From Amorphochlora amoebiformis (Eukaryota > Cercozoa > Chlorarachniophyceae), in the NCBI GenBank assembly GCA_054601695.1, contig BAAHQB010000023.1, positions 620,001 to 684,000 of the forward strand: a stretch of 64,000 nucleotides of DNA, given 5' to 3'. Position numbers and translations under genes: made by a program. Position 1 is the first letter of the stretch; every line of letters starts with the position of its first letter. The notes below the pieces were generated by a model, which saw nothing but the letters and a program-made list of their open reading frames with translations, ran no database searches and was not told where the DNA came from. Shown here in pieces: positions 63,946 to 64,000 of this stretch.

Positions 63946-64000
63946 CATGTATACATATCCATACATATATATATATATATATTATGTATATATATATATA

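Overview
This is nuclear DNA of an intron-rich eukaryote. Roughly half of it is (TA)n microsatellite, with many blocks of the telomere-type hexamer TTAGGG/CCCTAA that are interstitial, not terminal. The standard code fits. A ciliary DRC12-like protein, an ADD-domain ATRX remodeller and an ESCRT-I VPS37A-like protein point to a flagellated eukaryote; I cannot name the species or even the supergroup.

Most long open frames are shadows of TA, GA or TTAGGG repeats. Reading unique islands between repeats, and requiring AG/GT borders with matching phase, gives six spliced genes: (1) plus, CobW/P47K-family GTPase C-terminus, before 1 to 9086; (2) minus, ATRX, 17888 to 10389, 13 exons, 1628 aa; (3) minus, tandem GNAT acetyltransferase with an organelle-type presequence, 35486 to 19524, 20 exons, about 404 aa; (4) plus, unknown coiled-coil protein with one membrane helix, 36805 to 56238, 29 coding exons, about 517 aa; (5) minus, DRC12/CCDC153-like, 60360 to 56912, about 206 aa; (6) plus, VPS37A-like, 60510 to beyond the end. 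Genes 1/2 and 4/5 converge, 3/4 and 5/6 diverge. Exon coordinates come from reading by eye and are models, not transcripts.

The most unusual feature is how introns of genes 1, 3 and 4 are built. The edge of an exon, with its splice donor or acceptor, is repeated in the adjoining intron two to about nineteen times, usually spaced by (TA)n or telomere-type repeat. At least fifteen junctions show this. One copy normally keeps phase and the full exon; others are truncated and several have lost the GT or AG. Telomere-type repeats fill many introns and themselves supply CTAAC branch-point-like, TTAG acceptor-like and GTTAGG donor-like strings.

Other notable items: a 231-bp poly-C run inside a ladder of dinucleotide repeats, CTAG-rich DNA at both convergent gene ends, a dispersed element joined to telomere repeats, and kilobase GA/GAGT tracts inside GNAT introns.
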